A stretch of DNA of 64,000 nt from Bradyrhizobium elkanii USDA 76 (GTDB lineage: Bacteria > Pseudomonadota > Alphaproteobacteria > Rhizobiales > Xanthobacteraceae): NCBI RefSeq assembly GCF_023278185.1, contig NZ_CP066357.1:1-64000 (forward strand), read 5' to 3'. Shown piece by piece: positions 39,501 through 48,749 of the stretch (the stretch's first letter is position 1; every line of letters begins with the position of its first letter). A model generated the notes under the pieces. That model was not told the DNA's origin. It ran no database searches and was given only the letters and a program-made list of their open reading frames with translations. The translations under genes were made by a program, and so were the position numbers.

Positions 39501-40025
39501 AGCCCCTTTGTGGAGGGCGACCGGCTGTACCGGACCGGGGATCTTGCGCGGTACTTGCCGGACGGCAATCTGGAGTTCCTGGGCCGCAACGACGAGCAGG
39601 TGAAGATCCGCGGCTTCCGGATCGAGCCCGGGGAGATTGCGGCGCGGCTTTGCGAGCACCCGTTGGTGCGCGAGGCGGTGGTGGTGGCGCAACAGGATGG
39701 CGCCGGCGACAAGCATCTTGTGGCCTATCTGGTGTGCGCGCCCGAGGCCGGCTCGGACGAGGAAGATGGAAGCACGTTGGCCGGCGCCTTGCGCGCGCAT
39801 GTGAGTGCGCGGCTGCCGGACTACATGGTGCCCTCGGCGTTCGTGCGGCTATCGGGGCTGCCGCTGACGGTGAACGGCAAGCTCGACCGCAAGGCGCTGC
39901 CGGCGCCGGAAGATGATGCGTATGCGCGTCGGACGTACGAGCCGCCGCGGGGCGAGATCGAGACGGCGCTGGCCGAGATCTGGGCCGAGCTTCTGGGGCT
40001 CGAGCGGGTCGGGCGCCACGACAAT

Positions 40026-40057
<32 letters not shown>

Positions 40058-40811
40058 GGTGCAGTTGCTCAGTCGCGCAGTCGATCTCGGGATCAAGTTC
40101 AGCGCCGCCGACCTCTTCCAAGCCCCCGCTCTAAAGGAACTTGCATCGAACGTTCATTTGGAATCTCAGCCCAGCAGGTCGGGACTGATTTGTGTTCGAG
40201 AAACCGGATCGCAGCCGCCGCTGTTCTTTGTTCCCACAGGTTTGGGCGATTGCTCCTATATAGCCAGTTTGGCGCAAGAAATGGATGTCGACTGTCCTGT
40301 CTACGGTTTGCCATGGCCGCAATTCAGTGCAGCTCAATTTCCAACTGTTCAAGAGATCGCCTCGCAAGCTAGCATGGCGATTCGCGAGATCCAGCCGCGA
40401 GGTCCATATCGGTTCTCTGGATACTCATCAGGAGGAATCTTGGCTTATGCAATTGCGCAGCAGCTACTAAAGCTCAACGAAGCTGTTTCCTTCATCGGCC
40501 TAATTGACGTTGTTTTATTTGCAAATGCATCAAGGACATCACCCACCCAAATGATACAAGAAGTACTGCTGGAATCTCTCGAATTAGATGACGAGAAGTT
40601 CGAAATCCTCGACCGCTTCGCTGGACAAAATTCAATTTCCCGACTGCTTGAAAAGGCTCAGAGAATTGGGGCGATCCCTCTGGATCGTGATCTCCGCAAT
40701 GACATTCTGACGTATGAAAGGGCCACGCAGTTCCAACGGGCGCTGGCCTTGTATCAAGTTCCGTCCCTTCCGGTTGAGATACACCGTAAGCGGAGCTTTT
40801 CTCCCATTTGA

Positions 40812-41282
40812 TTGATTGGTTTCGCTTCGGCTTTCGCTCTGCGATTCTTGGCTGGTCAGAGAGCCAAGAGGAGACTGAAGGCGATGGAACAATCGGGGGA
40901 GGAAGCCGAAGCTGATGGCTTTGTAGGGAAGCTTACGCGCCGGACGCGTTCTGGAGGCCGGTTATGGTCTGCGGAGATCAAGGGGCGCGCTGTTTTCGAG
41001 AGCATGAAGCCCGACGCCCGGGTATGTGATGTCGCACGGCGTTATGGTGTGAAGGCCCAGCAGTTGACGAGGTGGCGCAGATTGGCGCGTGCTGGCCGGC
41101 TCGCATTGGTCACGGACGACGCGGCGGATTTCGTGTCGATCGAGCTGAGCGATCCAGTGGCGTCAGGCAAGAGCGAGGGGCCCGTCGAGATTACGATTGG
41201 CAAGGTTTCGGTCCGCCTGGATGCGGACGTGTCGGCGGTGCGGATCGCGGAGATCGTGACTGCGATCGAGCGCGGCGCATGA
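40812..41282 (+). CDS. tnpA: IS66 accessory protein TnpA
   Basis: The translation appears identical to copy 2: up to 156 residues from 40812, or 132 from MEQSGEE at 40884. It is coupled to tnpB by ATGA at 41279-41282. Confidence 0.8.
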   Translation: MIGFASAFALRFLAGQRAKRRLKAMEQSGEEAEADGFVGKLTRRTRSGGRLWSAEIKGRAVFESMKPDARVCDVARRYGVKAQQLTRWRRLARAGRLALVTDDAADFVSIELSDPVASGKSEGPVEITIGKVSVRLDADVSAVRIAEIVTAIERGA

Positions 41283-41635
41283 TCATTCCGGCGCAGGGAC
41301 TGCGGATTGTGCTTGCTGTGCGTCCTGTTGACTTCCGGTGCGGGCACGACGCGCTGGCCGGTCTTGTGCAAAACACGCTTGGGCTCGATCCGCATTCGGG
41401 CCTGATCGTGGTTTTTCGTTCGAAGCGCGCCGACCGGCTGAAGATTTTGCTATGGGACGGCACGGGCCTCGTTTTGGTCTACAAGCGCCTTGGCCGCGAT
41501 GGTCGTTTCGAGTGGCCGCAGATCAGCGACGGCGTCATGCATCTGACGCGCGTGCAGTTCGAAGCGCTGTTTGAAGGGCTGAACTGGAAGCGAGTGGGCG
41601 AACGGATTGTCGCGACGCCAGCTGCGGCGAACTGA
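41279..41635 (+). CDS. tnpB: IS66 accessory protein TnpB
   Basis: This is an intact 118-residue TnpB, same as copy 2 in the translation. It starts in the overlap with tnpA, and tnpC follows after 53 bp. Confidence 0.88.
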   Translation: MIIPAQGLRIVLAVRPVDFRCGHDALAGLVQNTLGLDPHSGLIVVFRSKRADRLKILLWDGTGLVLVYKRLGRDGRFEWPQISDGVMHLTRVQFEALFEGLNWKRVGERIVATPAAAN

Positions 41636-41688
41636 CTCAGACCCGACAACCTGTTTCGCGCGGGGCTTTGGGATGATAGCTTGCGGAT

Positions 41689-43321
41689 GTGCCGCCGTCC
41701 CCCATTGATCCCGCCCGTCTTGCAGCGCTGCCCGCCGATTTGCGCGCGCTCTTCCGCGCGCAGGAAGCGATGATTGAAGCCGAGCGTCGTCGCGCAGACG
41801 ATGAATGCTCGGCGCGCCTTCATGTCGAGAGTGAACTGGCTGCGTCCAAAGAGAGCGTCGAACGCCTCGAACTGCTCGTGAAGGAGTACGAGCGCGCACG
41901 TTTCGGTAAACGCTCGGAAAAGTTCAATCCCGATCAGATGCAACTGGTTCTCGAGGACATCGAGATTGCCATCGCCGAAGTCCAGGAACGCCAGGACGAT
42001 CGTGCGCGCCGCGCCGGCACGGCGCCGTCCAGCCGCCGGACCAGGCGCGCTGCCCGTGCCTTTCCCGCGCACCTGCCGCGCATCGAGCAGGTGATCGAAC
42101 CCGAGAACCTCGAGTGTCCCTGCGGCTGCGGCCGGATGGTCCAGATCGGCGAGGATCGCTCCCGCCGTCTCGATGTCATGGCCGCCCAGTATCGTGTGAT
42201 CGAGACGGTGCGACCGCGCTACGCCTGCGCAAAGGGCTGCACCGGTGTTGCTCAGGCGCCGGCGCCCGCCCATCTCGTGGAGGGTGGCATCCCCACCGAG
42301 GCGCTGCTGGCGCAGGTGGCGGTCGCCAAGTTCAGCGAGCACATGCCACTCTATCGTCAGTCGCAGGTTCTGGCTCGGCATGGCATCTTCATCGATCGCG
42401 CCGTTCTGGCAGACTGGATGGGAACGGTCGCCTTCCACCTCGCGCCGCTGGTCGAGCGCATGAGCGTCGTGATGAAGCAATCGGGCCGCTTGTTCATAGA
42501 CGAGACCAGGGCGCCTGTGCTCGATCCGGGCCGGGGCCGAACGAAGACCGGCTATCTGTGGGCTGTCCTGCGCGACGATCGCGGCCACGGCGGCGCTGAT
42601 CCACCAATCGTGGTCTACCACTACGCGCCAGGACGCGGTGGTGACCATGCTGAGCGCATCCTCGAGGGCTTCGACGGCATCCTTCAGGTCGACGGATACC
42701 AGGGCTATCATCGGCTCGCACGGCCCAAGCGCAAAGGCGGCGTGCCGCTGCGGCTGGCCGCATGTTGGTCCCACTCAAGGCGCAAGATCATCGCAGCGAC
42801 TCCGAAAGCCGGCTCACCCATCGCCGAAGCCGTTCTCGCGCGCATCGCCGCACTCTATGCGATCGAGAAGGAGATCCGTGGCGCCGACGCCCCGGCTCGG
42901 CAAACGACCCGTAACGAGCGATCACGGCCGCTCGTCGCTGAACTCGAGAGGTTTCTGCGCGAGCAAGCCGCTCGCCTGTCGCCTGTCGCCGGGCAGCGAG
43001 ATGGGCAAGGCGATCGCCTATCTCCTGAACCATTGGGATGGCCTCACCTTGTTTCTCGACGATGGTTGCGTTGAGATGGACACCAATCCCGTCGAAAATC
43101 AAATCAGGCCGCTGACTCTGACGCGTAAAAATAGTTTATTTGCTGGTCACGACGAAGGTGGTCGTTCATGGGCGCGCATAGCTTCGCTCATCGCCACCTG
43201 CAAAATCAACAGCGTGGAGCCCTACGTCTGGATGAAAGCGACGCTCAAAGCGATCGCAACCGGTCACCCGCAGTCCCGGATCGACGAGCTCCTGCCCTGG
43301 TCGTTCGGCCGCACCTCGTAA
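41689..43321 (+). pseudogene. IS66 transposase TnpC, broken by a 7-bp duplication
   Basis: It matches the intact copy until QAARLSP near residue 431. There CGCCTGT is present twice (near 42971-42984), which shifts the frame and ends the first frame at 43074. The remaining C-terminus, with the catalytic VEMDTNPVENQ block, is open in the shifted frame up to 43321. Slippage on a short direct repeat is the likely cause, and reversal would restore the gene. Confidence 0.88.
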
Positions 43322-43433
43322 TTCTCCGTCGTTGCCGCCTCCATACCCCCCGCCAACGATTTGCAAACACGTTGATCAACAGACTGCAATCCCCACGCCA
43401 AACCTTTGCGAATGGGACGCGAACGTCGCTTAC

Positions 43434-43578
43434 GGTCAGGCGCCATCTGGCGCATGCTCAGAAACGAAAGGGCTTCGGCTGGGAACGATGGAATAGGCGG
43501 TGGCTGTACGACACTCTCGGGCTGTTCAACGCCTACAGAGTGCGACGCGACGGGCCGAAAGTCGCCCCAGCAGGATAG
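43434..43578 (+). pseudogene. Group II intron reverse transcriptase/maturase, C-terminal fragment
   Basis: Directly after the IS66 end the frame reads AHAQKRKGFGWERWNRRWLY followed by DTLGLFNAYRVRR and PKVAPAG, then stops. The W-x-R-W-x-x-x-WLY and LGLF-Y-VRR pattern is the conserved end of group II intron-encoded proteins. The reverse transcriptase domain is lost. Confidence 0.6.
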
Positions 43579-43608
43579 GTCCCATAAGCGTTGGCGTGAA
43601 GCAAATGG

Positions 43609-43643
43609 GAGCGCGCAGTGCGGGAAATCCGCATGCTGCGTGC
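43609..43643 (+). ncRNA. Group II intron domain V-like hairpin
   Basis: From 43610, AGC opens an 8-bp stem (GCGCGCAG with CTGCGTGC). A 2-nt bulge (TG) on the 3' side follows, then an upper stem TGCGG/CCGCA capped by a GAAA-type loop. These are the hallmarks of domain V: the catalytic AGC, the 2-nt bulge and a GNRA-like cap. It lies 31 bp after the maturase stop, which is where domain V belongs. The intron end was not fixed. Confidence 0.55.
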
Positions 43644-43755
43644 GACGTGGAGGGGACTGGAAACGTGGCACGGTCGAGAGGCCTGTCGGCTGCCAGTCTT
43701 CGACCCTACCGGGGAGGAGAAGCGCGCTCGCGCTTCTTACTCCACTGCCCATCGG

Positions 43756-44311
43756 CCGCGGCTTTCTCTATCTCGTCGCCATCATCGACTGGGCGAGCCG
43801 TGCGGTTCTGGCGTGGCGGTTGTCGAATACGATGGACGTCTCGTTCTGCGTGGCGGCTCTGGAAGAGGCGCTGGCGACGTACGGCACGCCGGAGATTTTC
43901 AACACCGACCAGGGCAGCCAGTTCACCAGCGTGGCCTTCACCGGCGCGTTGGTGGGCGCAGGGATCAAGATCTCCATGGATGGCCGCGGTCGTTGGATGG
44001 ACAATGTCTTCATCGAGCGGCTGTGGCGGTCGCTCAAGCATGAGGACATCTATCTCAAGGGCTATGCCGACGGCCGCGAGGCCAAGGCAGGGATCGCGAG
44101 CTGGATCGCCTTCTACAACGATCGTCGCCTTCATCAGTCCCTCGGCTATCGCACGCCGATGGCGGTCTGGCGCGAACGGATGCAGGCCGCGAAGGCTGTG
44201 GACATGGTGGACAACGCTGACGCGTTGACCACATGCCCATCAGCAACTGCAGCAGACAGAGTCTCTGGCTGCGTGATAGAAAGGGATCAGGAGCGATCCG
44301 TTTCCAACTAA
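43756..44311 (+). pseudogene. IS3-family OrfB, C-terminal two thirds
   Basis: The frame reads GRGFLYLVAIIDWASRAVLA, then the catalytic core FNTDQGSQFTS (second Asp) and WMDNVFIERLWRSLKHED (Glu), to LHQSLGYRTPMAVW. The first part of the protein, with the first Asp, is missing. It abuts the intron remnant. Confidence 0.7.
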
Positions 44312-44604
44312 CAAACCGGTTCAACCGGTCCCGCTCCGCGGGTCCATTTTAGCGCAACCCCGACCAGCTCCGCCGATCGCATGTTGCTCCACCCGCGCCT
44401 CGTGGCGTAAAATAAGTCGAGACTCTAATTGCCGCTGGATGAAAGTTCGGGGGCAGGTCAGCATCAATCAACGCCTGTACGGCCGCTCAAACGGGTACGC
44501 CCATATCCTCTGCAGCTGCCGTGACGACTTTGAGTGGTTCCTCGAGCTCTTTTTGGTCGAATGCGTCGCGCAGCTCACGAGGCGCCCGCGTCAGCATCCA
44601 AGCG
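44312..44604. other. Short unassigned stretch
   Basis: No gene or repeat was recognised; the start is probably the end of the IS3-type fragment. Confidence 0.3.
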
Positions 44605-44844
44605 TCAGCCTTCCGGCGACCGCCAGCTGACCAGTCCGGCCCTCGCCGGCGAACGCGATGTCCCACCGCCAGTTACACCATGCTCAGGGACACGATCTGG
44701 CATCGATGAGCTGTTTAAGGTCGTTGATAGGCGTCGAGCCAGAACTTGGCGGTTTTCCGGGACACTCATCATAGTCACATGGTCGCCTGGAATTGGCACG
44801 AGAGCTGGCCCCGGTTGTTTGGACAGCGCCCCGCTGGATTTAAG
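44605..44844 (-). pseudogene. C-terminal end of an NRPS thioesterase domain, inverted fragment
   Basis: On the minus strand the frame reads LKSSGALSKQPGPALVPIPG and then DHVTMMSVPENRQVLARRLS before the stop at 44605. A PGDHVTMM-type block with the last catalytic His, followed by a short helix, is the usual end of type I thioesterases. It begins exactly at the IS3 end at 44845. The synthetase at 35140-40785 is missing precisely this part, so this is probably its displaced tail in reverse orientation (inference). Confidence 0.55.
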
Positions 44845-44946
44845 TGGATTCCTGCCGGGTTATGCTGAACGCGGGGCTTTACGGTTTTGTCGTTGCGTCG
44901 GGAGGGCGTAGCCCGACCAGAGCGACGACAAAACCGTCGGCGACGG

Positions 44947-45774
44947 TCATGCGGCCATCACCATAGCTTGCGTGCCGAAGTAAGCCTCGTCGGGCGTGCG
45001 CCCGTCAAGGCTCGAGTGAGGGCGTCCCTGATTGTAGAAGGCCAGATACTTGGCAATTGACGCTCGCGCCTCGGACACGCTGTCGTAGGCGCGGAGATAA
45101 ACTTCTTCGTATTTGACCGTGCGCCAGAGCCGCTCGACAAACACGTTGTCGCGCCAGGCGCCCTTGCCGTCCATGCTGATGGCGATCTTCGCGTCCAGCA
45201 GCACATCGGTGAACTCGAGGCTGGTGAACTGGCTGCCCTGATCCGTGTTGAAAATCTCGGGCCTGCCGTGCTTCGCCAACGCCTCCTGGACCGCTTCGAC
45301 GCAGAAGGCCGCCTCCATTGTGATCGAGACGCGATGGGCCAGGACCCGTCGGCTGAACACATCGACGACCGCCGCGAGATAGACGAAGCCACGCCGCATC
45401 GGAATGTAGGTGATGTCCATTGCCCACGCATGGTCGGGCCGCTCGATCTTCAATCCGCGCAACAGGTACGGGTAGATCTTGTGACCCGGAGCCGGCTTGC
45501 TCGTGTTCGGGCGACGATAGACCGCCTCGATCCGCATGCGCTTCATCAGCGTCGCGATGTGGCGGCGACCGGCGTATACGCCCTCCCGCCGCAGCAACGA
45601 TCGCAGCATACGCGCTCCCGCGAAGGGATAATCGAGATGCAGCTCATCGAGCCGACGCATCAAGGCAAGGTCCTCGGCCGAAACTGGCCGAGGTTCATAG
45701 TAGACCGTGCTGCGAGCCAGCTTCAGGACCTTCGCCTGGCGCACGATAGAAAGATCATGATCGCGGTCGATCAT
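44947..45774 (-). CDS. IS3-family transposase OrfB
   Basis: This is an intact 275-residue integrase-core protein: MIDRDHDLSIVRQAKVLKLA start, Asp in HAWAMDITYIPM, Asp in EIFNTDQGSQFTSLEF, Glu in DNVFVERLWRTVKYEE. Its start overlaps the end of orfA by 4 nt, so a fusion product by frameshifting or translational coupling is expected. Confidence 0.88.
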   Translation of the reverse strand: MIDRDHDLSIVRQAKVLKLARSTVYYEPRPVSAEDLALMRRLDELHLDYPFAGARMLRSLLRREGVYAGRRHIATLMKRMRIEAVYRRPNTSKPAPGHKIYPYLLRGLKIERPDHAWAMDITYIPMRRGFVYLAAVVDVFSRRVLAHRVSITMEAAFCVEAVQEALAKHGRPEIFNTDQGSQFTSLEFTDVLLDAKIAISMDGKGAWRDNVFVERLWRTVKYEEVYLRAYDSVSEARASIAKYLAFYNQGRPHSSLDGRTPDEAYFGTQAMVMAA

Positions 45775-46076
45775 CGCTTTGCGCTCAGCAGGCCCGCCTT
45801 GGTGAGCGCGCCGGACAAAAAATCGTTTTCCAACGCCAGCTCGCCGATCTTGGCATGTAACGCCTTCAAATCGACCGGCGTCTCGGCCGATGTCTTGTCA
45901 TGCCCAAACACGCCGGCGGCGCCTTCCAGGAGCTGGTTTTTCCAGATCGTGATCTGGTTCGGATGAACATCAAACAGTTGCGCCAGCTCCGCCAGTGTCT
46001 TGTCGCCTTTGACCGCAGCCAAAGCAACCTTCGCCTTGAATGCCGGAGAATGCGTCCGGCGGCTCTTCTTCGTCAT
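45771..46076 (-). CDS. IS3-family transposase OrfA
   Basis: This small helix-turn-helix protein of about 101 residues starts MTKKSRRTHSPAFKAKVALA. It has the LAELAQLFDVHPNQITIWKN recognition helix and a leucine-zipper-like tail (ALHAKIGELALENDFLSGAL). Confidence 0.85.
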   Translation of the reverse strand: MTKKSRRTHSPAFKAKVALAAVKGDKTLAELAQLFDVHPNQITIWKNQLLEGAAGVFGHDKTSAETPVDLKALHAKIGELALENDFLSGALTKAGLLSAKR

Positions 46077-46129
46077 CTTCGCTCCTGATTCGCAGCAAGA
46101 ATCCTCGCCGCTGTCAGGCAGAAAATCCA

Positions 46130-48255
46130 CTCAAGCTACTGTCCGAATTTGCGGGGCCAGCTCTGTTTTGCGGATCAAGGCGCGCGGCCACCGCGAACTG
46201 GTCACTGTAGTCGGGCACGCCGCGGTGATCTCCGCTGGCGAGTGGATTACCGCATCGGGCGAATGGATCAATGACCGCACCCATGGCCAACAGTACAGGG
46301 CGAAGTTCTTAAAGACCTCGGAACCGACATCACTCGACGGCATCGAGAAATACCTCGGCTCCGGAATGATCCGCGGCATCGGGCCAGTCTATGCCAAGAA
46401 GCTGGTGCGCGCCTTCGGTGAGAAAGTGTTCGATACCATCGAGACGGAGCCCGAACGCCTGCGCGAGGTAACGGGCATCGGCCCGGTTCGGGCCAACCGG
46501 ATCACGGCCGCCTGGGCTGAACAGAAGATCGTTCGCGAAATCATGGTCTTCCTGCACAGCAATGGCGTCGGCACAGCCCGGGCGGTGCGCATCTATAAGA
46601 CCTATGGCGCGGACGCCGTACAGGTTATGACCGAGAACCCCTACCGCCTCGCGCGTGACATTCGCGGCATCGGCTTCAAGACTGCCGACGCGATCGCGAT
46701 GAAACTCGGCATCGAAAAGACCGCAATGATTCGGGTTCGGGCCGGGATCTCCTATGGGCTGACCGAGGCGATGGACGAAGGGCACTGCGGTTTGCCGACG
46801 GATGAACTGGTGCCGCTTGCCGAGAAGCTGCTTGAGGTCCCGGTGGAACTGGTGCGCATTGCGCTTGATCTCGAACGGATAGCAGGCACAGTCATCGCGG
46901 ACAGCGTAGGCGAAACGTCATGCGTATTTCTGGCGGGCCTGCATCGGGCGGAGCGTTCGATTGCCGAGCGACTGATCCGGCTTGCGAATGGCACACTGCC
47001 GTGGCCCTGGATCAATCCCGACAAGGCACTGCCTTGGGTCGAGCAACGGATCGGGCTTACCCTTGCCGAAAGCCAGGTCGCTGCGATCCGGCTCGCATTG
47101 ATGTCCAAAGCGTTGGTCATGACCGGCGGTCCTGGTGTCGGCAAGACCACCATCGTCAAAGGTATTCTCCGCATTCTCGCAGCAAAGGGCGTGAGGCTCC
47201 TGCTATGCGCGCCGACCGGCCGCGCCGCCAAGCGCATGACCGAAGCGACCGGTTTTGAGGCCAGGACGATCCACCGGCTGCTGGAGGTTGACCCCAAGGG
47301 CGGCGGCTTCAAGCGCGGCGAAGACAATCCGCTCGACTGCGACCTGCTTGTTGTCGACGAAGCCTCAATGGTAGACGTCGTGCTGATGCAGTCACTCATC
47401 AAGGCCGTGCCAGGCAGATCTGCCCTTTTGATCGTCGGCGACATCGACCAGCTTCCTTCGGTTGGGCCAGGCCAAGTGCTGGCCGACGTCATCTCATCCG
47501 GTGCTGTGCCGGTGGTGCGTCTCACCGAGGTGTTCCGGCAGGCCGCGCAAAGCCGCATCATTATCAGCGCACATCGCATCAATCAGGGGGCCATCCCCGA
47601 TCTCAGCCCGCCCGGCACGGATAGCGATTTCTACTTCGTGCAAGCGGGCGATCCAGAAACCGCCGTACAGCGTATCATCGAGTTGGTGAAGACACGGATC
47701 CCCAATCGCTTCGGCCTCGACCCAATTCGGGACATTCAGGTTCTGTGTCCAATGAACCGGGGCGGCGTCGGTGCGCGCTCGCTAAACATTGAACTGCAGG
47801 CGGCTCTGAACCCCGCCGGCGAGCGCAAGGTTGAACGCTTCGGTTGGACGTTCGCGTCCGGCGACAAAGTGATGCAGATCGAAAACGATTACGACAAGGA
47901 GGTCTATAACGGTGACATCGGTTATATCGACGATGTCAGTTCCGAAGACAGCGAACTCACCGCAAGCTTCGACGGCCGCTCGGTCATTTATGAGTTTGGC
48001 GAGCTCGACACGCTGGTGCCGGCTTACGCAGCAACTATCCATAAGAGCCAGGGTTCGGAATACCCTGCCGTAGTGATCCCGGTGATGACGCAGCACTACA
48101 CCATGCTGCAACGAAACCTGCTCTATACCGGCGTCACCCGGGGCAAGAAGCTGGTCGTGCTGGTCGGTCAGAAGAAAGCCGTTGCCATCGCGGTTCGCAA
48201 CGTTTCCGGGCGGCGAAGGTGGTCGAAATTGAAGAGTGGCTGGCGTCAAGAATAG
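46130..48255 (+). CDS. recD2: RecD2-type DNA helicase, 5' end removed by IS3
   Basis: The frame joins the IS3 end and continues VLRIKARGHRELVTVVGHAA, so the usual first ~20 residues are missing and the start would have to lie inside the IS. Next come the N-terminal OB-like domain and tandem helix-hairpin-helix motifs (GIGPVYAKKLVRAFG, VTGIGPVRANRITAAW). The superfamily 1B helicase core has Walker A GGPGVGKTT, Walker B LLVVDEASMVD and motif VI AYAATIHKSQGSEYPAVV. The last residues (SGWRQE) are one frame off a KEWLASRIASMPTR continuation, so there may also be a 3' indel. RecD2 proteins unwind DNA 5' to 3'. The neighbours are SNF2 and SWIM genes. Confidence 0.8.
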
Positions 48256-48284
48256 CATCGATGCCGACAAGATGAGGGCCGACT

Positions 48285-48662
48285 ATGAATGCGGGCAAAG
48301 CGCATAAGATTTGGATCGAACAGTGCGAAGCGGCTCAAACGATCAAGGCGCGATTCGGGCTCACGGCGGCCTTCGACTACCTTGTCGGTGAGAAGTTGAT
48401 GAGTTTTACCAGTACTGCCTCCAGACATCCCGACTTCGCGCGGGAACTGCCGCGGTTTGTTTCCGAGGTGAGACGCATGTTCGCGCCGGATGAGATCGGC
48501 GCACAGTTGGCGCAAATCGAGCGTTCGCAAAACGAAAGGAATGTCGATGTTTTGGAGGAGGATGATCTTCTGCCGGAGAGTCCGGCCGCAGTCGCGGAGT
48601 GCGTTCAGCAGTTCATGCGGGTCAAGGAGTTGCTGACCGCGCCCATGCTCGGTACTTCGTGA
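48285..48662 (+). CDS. Conserved hypothetical protein in helicase cluster
   Basis: This 125-residue soluble protein starts MNAGKAHKIWIEQCEAAQTI. It is mostly helical, with an acidic segment (VDVLEEDDLLPESPA) near the end. I do not recognise a domain. It starts 29 bp after the helicase frame and reads the same way, so it is probably co-transcribed and functionally linked. Confidence 0.65.
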   Translation: MNAGKAHKIWIEQCEAAQTIKARFGLTAAFDYLVGEKLMSFTSTASRHPDFARELPRFVSEVRRMFAPDEIGAQLAQIERSQNERNVDVLEEDDLLPESPAAVAECVQQFMRVKELLTAPMLGTS

Positions 48663-48749
48663 CAGAATGGCGAATTACATCTCGATGTGGCGCGCGGCTC
48701 ACCCCCAAAATCGCGGACATTTCCGGTGGGATCATAAGGTCTCACCGTC

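Larger units (their letters stand above)
40786..43433 (+). mobile_element. IS66-family insertion sequence, copy 3 (inverted)
   Basis: This is a 2648-bp element in the orientation opposite to copies 1 and 2, with GTAAGCG/CGCTTAC ends. The outer 8-mers GATACACC and GGTCAGGC differ, so no target duplication remains. It is 7 bp longer than copy 2 because of a duplication in tnpC. It cuts the synthetase on its left and joins a group II intron remnant on its right. Confidence 0.92.
44845..46129 (-). mobile_element. IS3-family insertion sequence, intact
   Basis: The ends are TGGATTCCTGCC at the left and, inverted, TGGATTTTCTGCC at the right. It has overlapping orfA and orfB. The flanking bases do not match, so DNA next to it has been lost: on its left is the thioesterase tail and on its right a 5'-truncated recD2. 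Confidence 0.8.

Noticed and set aside
41479..42774. 431-codon open frame antisense to IS66 tnpC (also at 18028 and, in pieces, at 4822)
   Set aside because: It is the complementary shadow of the GC-rich tnpC gene; it is present in all copies only because tnpC is conserved.
44796..44812. TTGGCACG motif resembling a sigma-54 -24 element
   Set aside because: No -12 element at the right spacing (CTGGC instead of TTGCW), and it lies inside the thioesterase tail.
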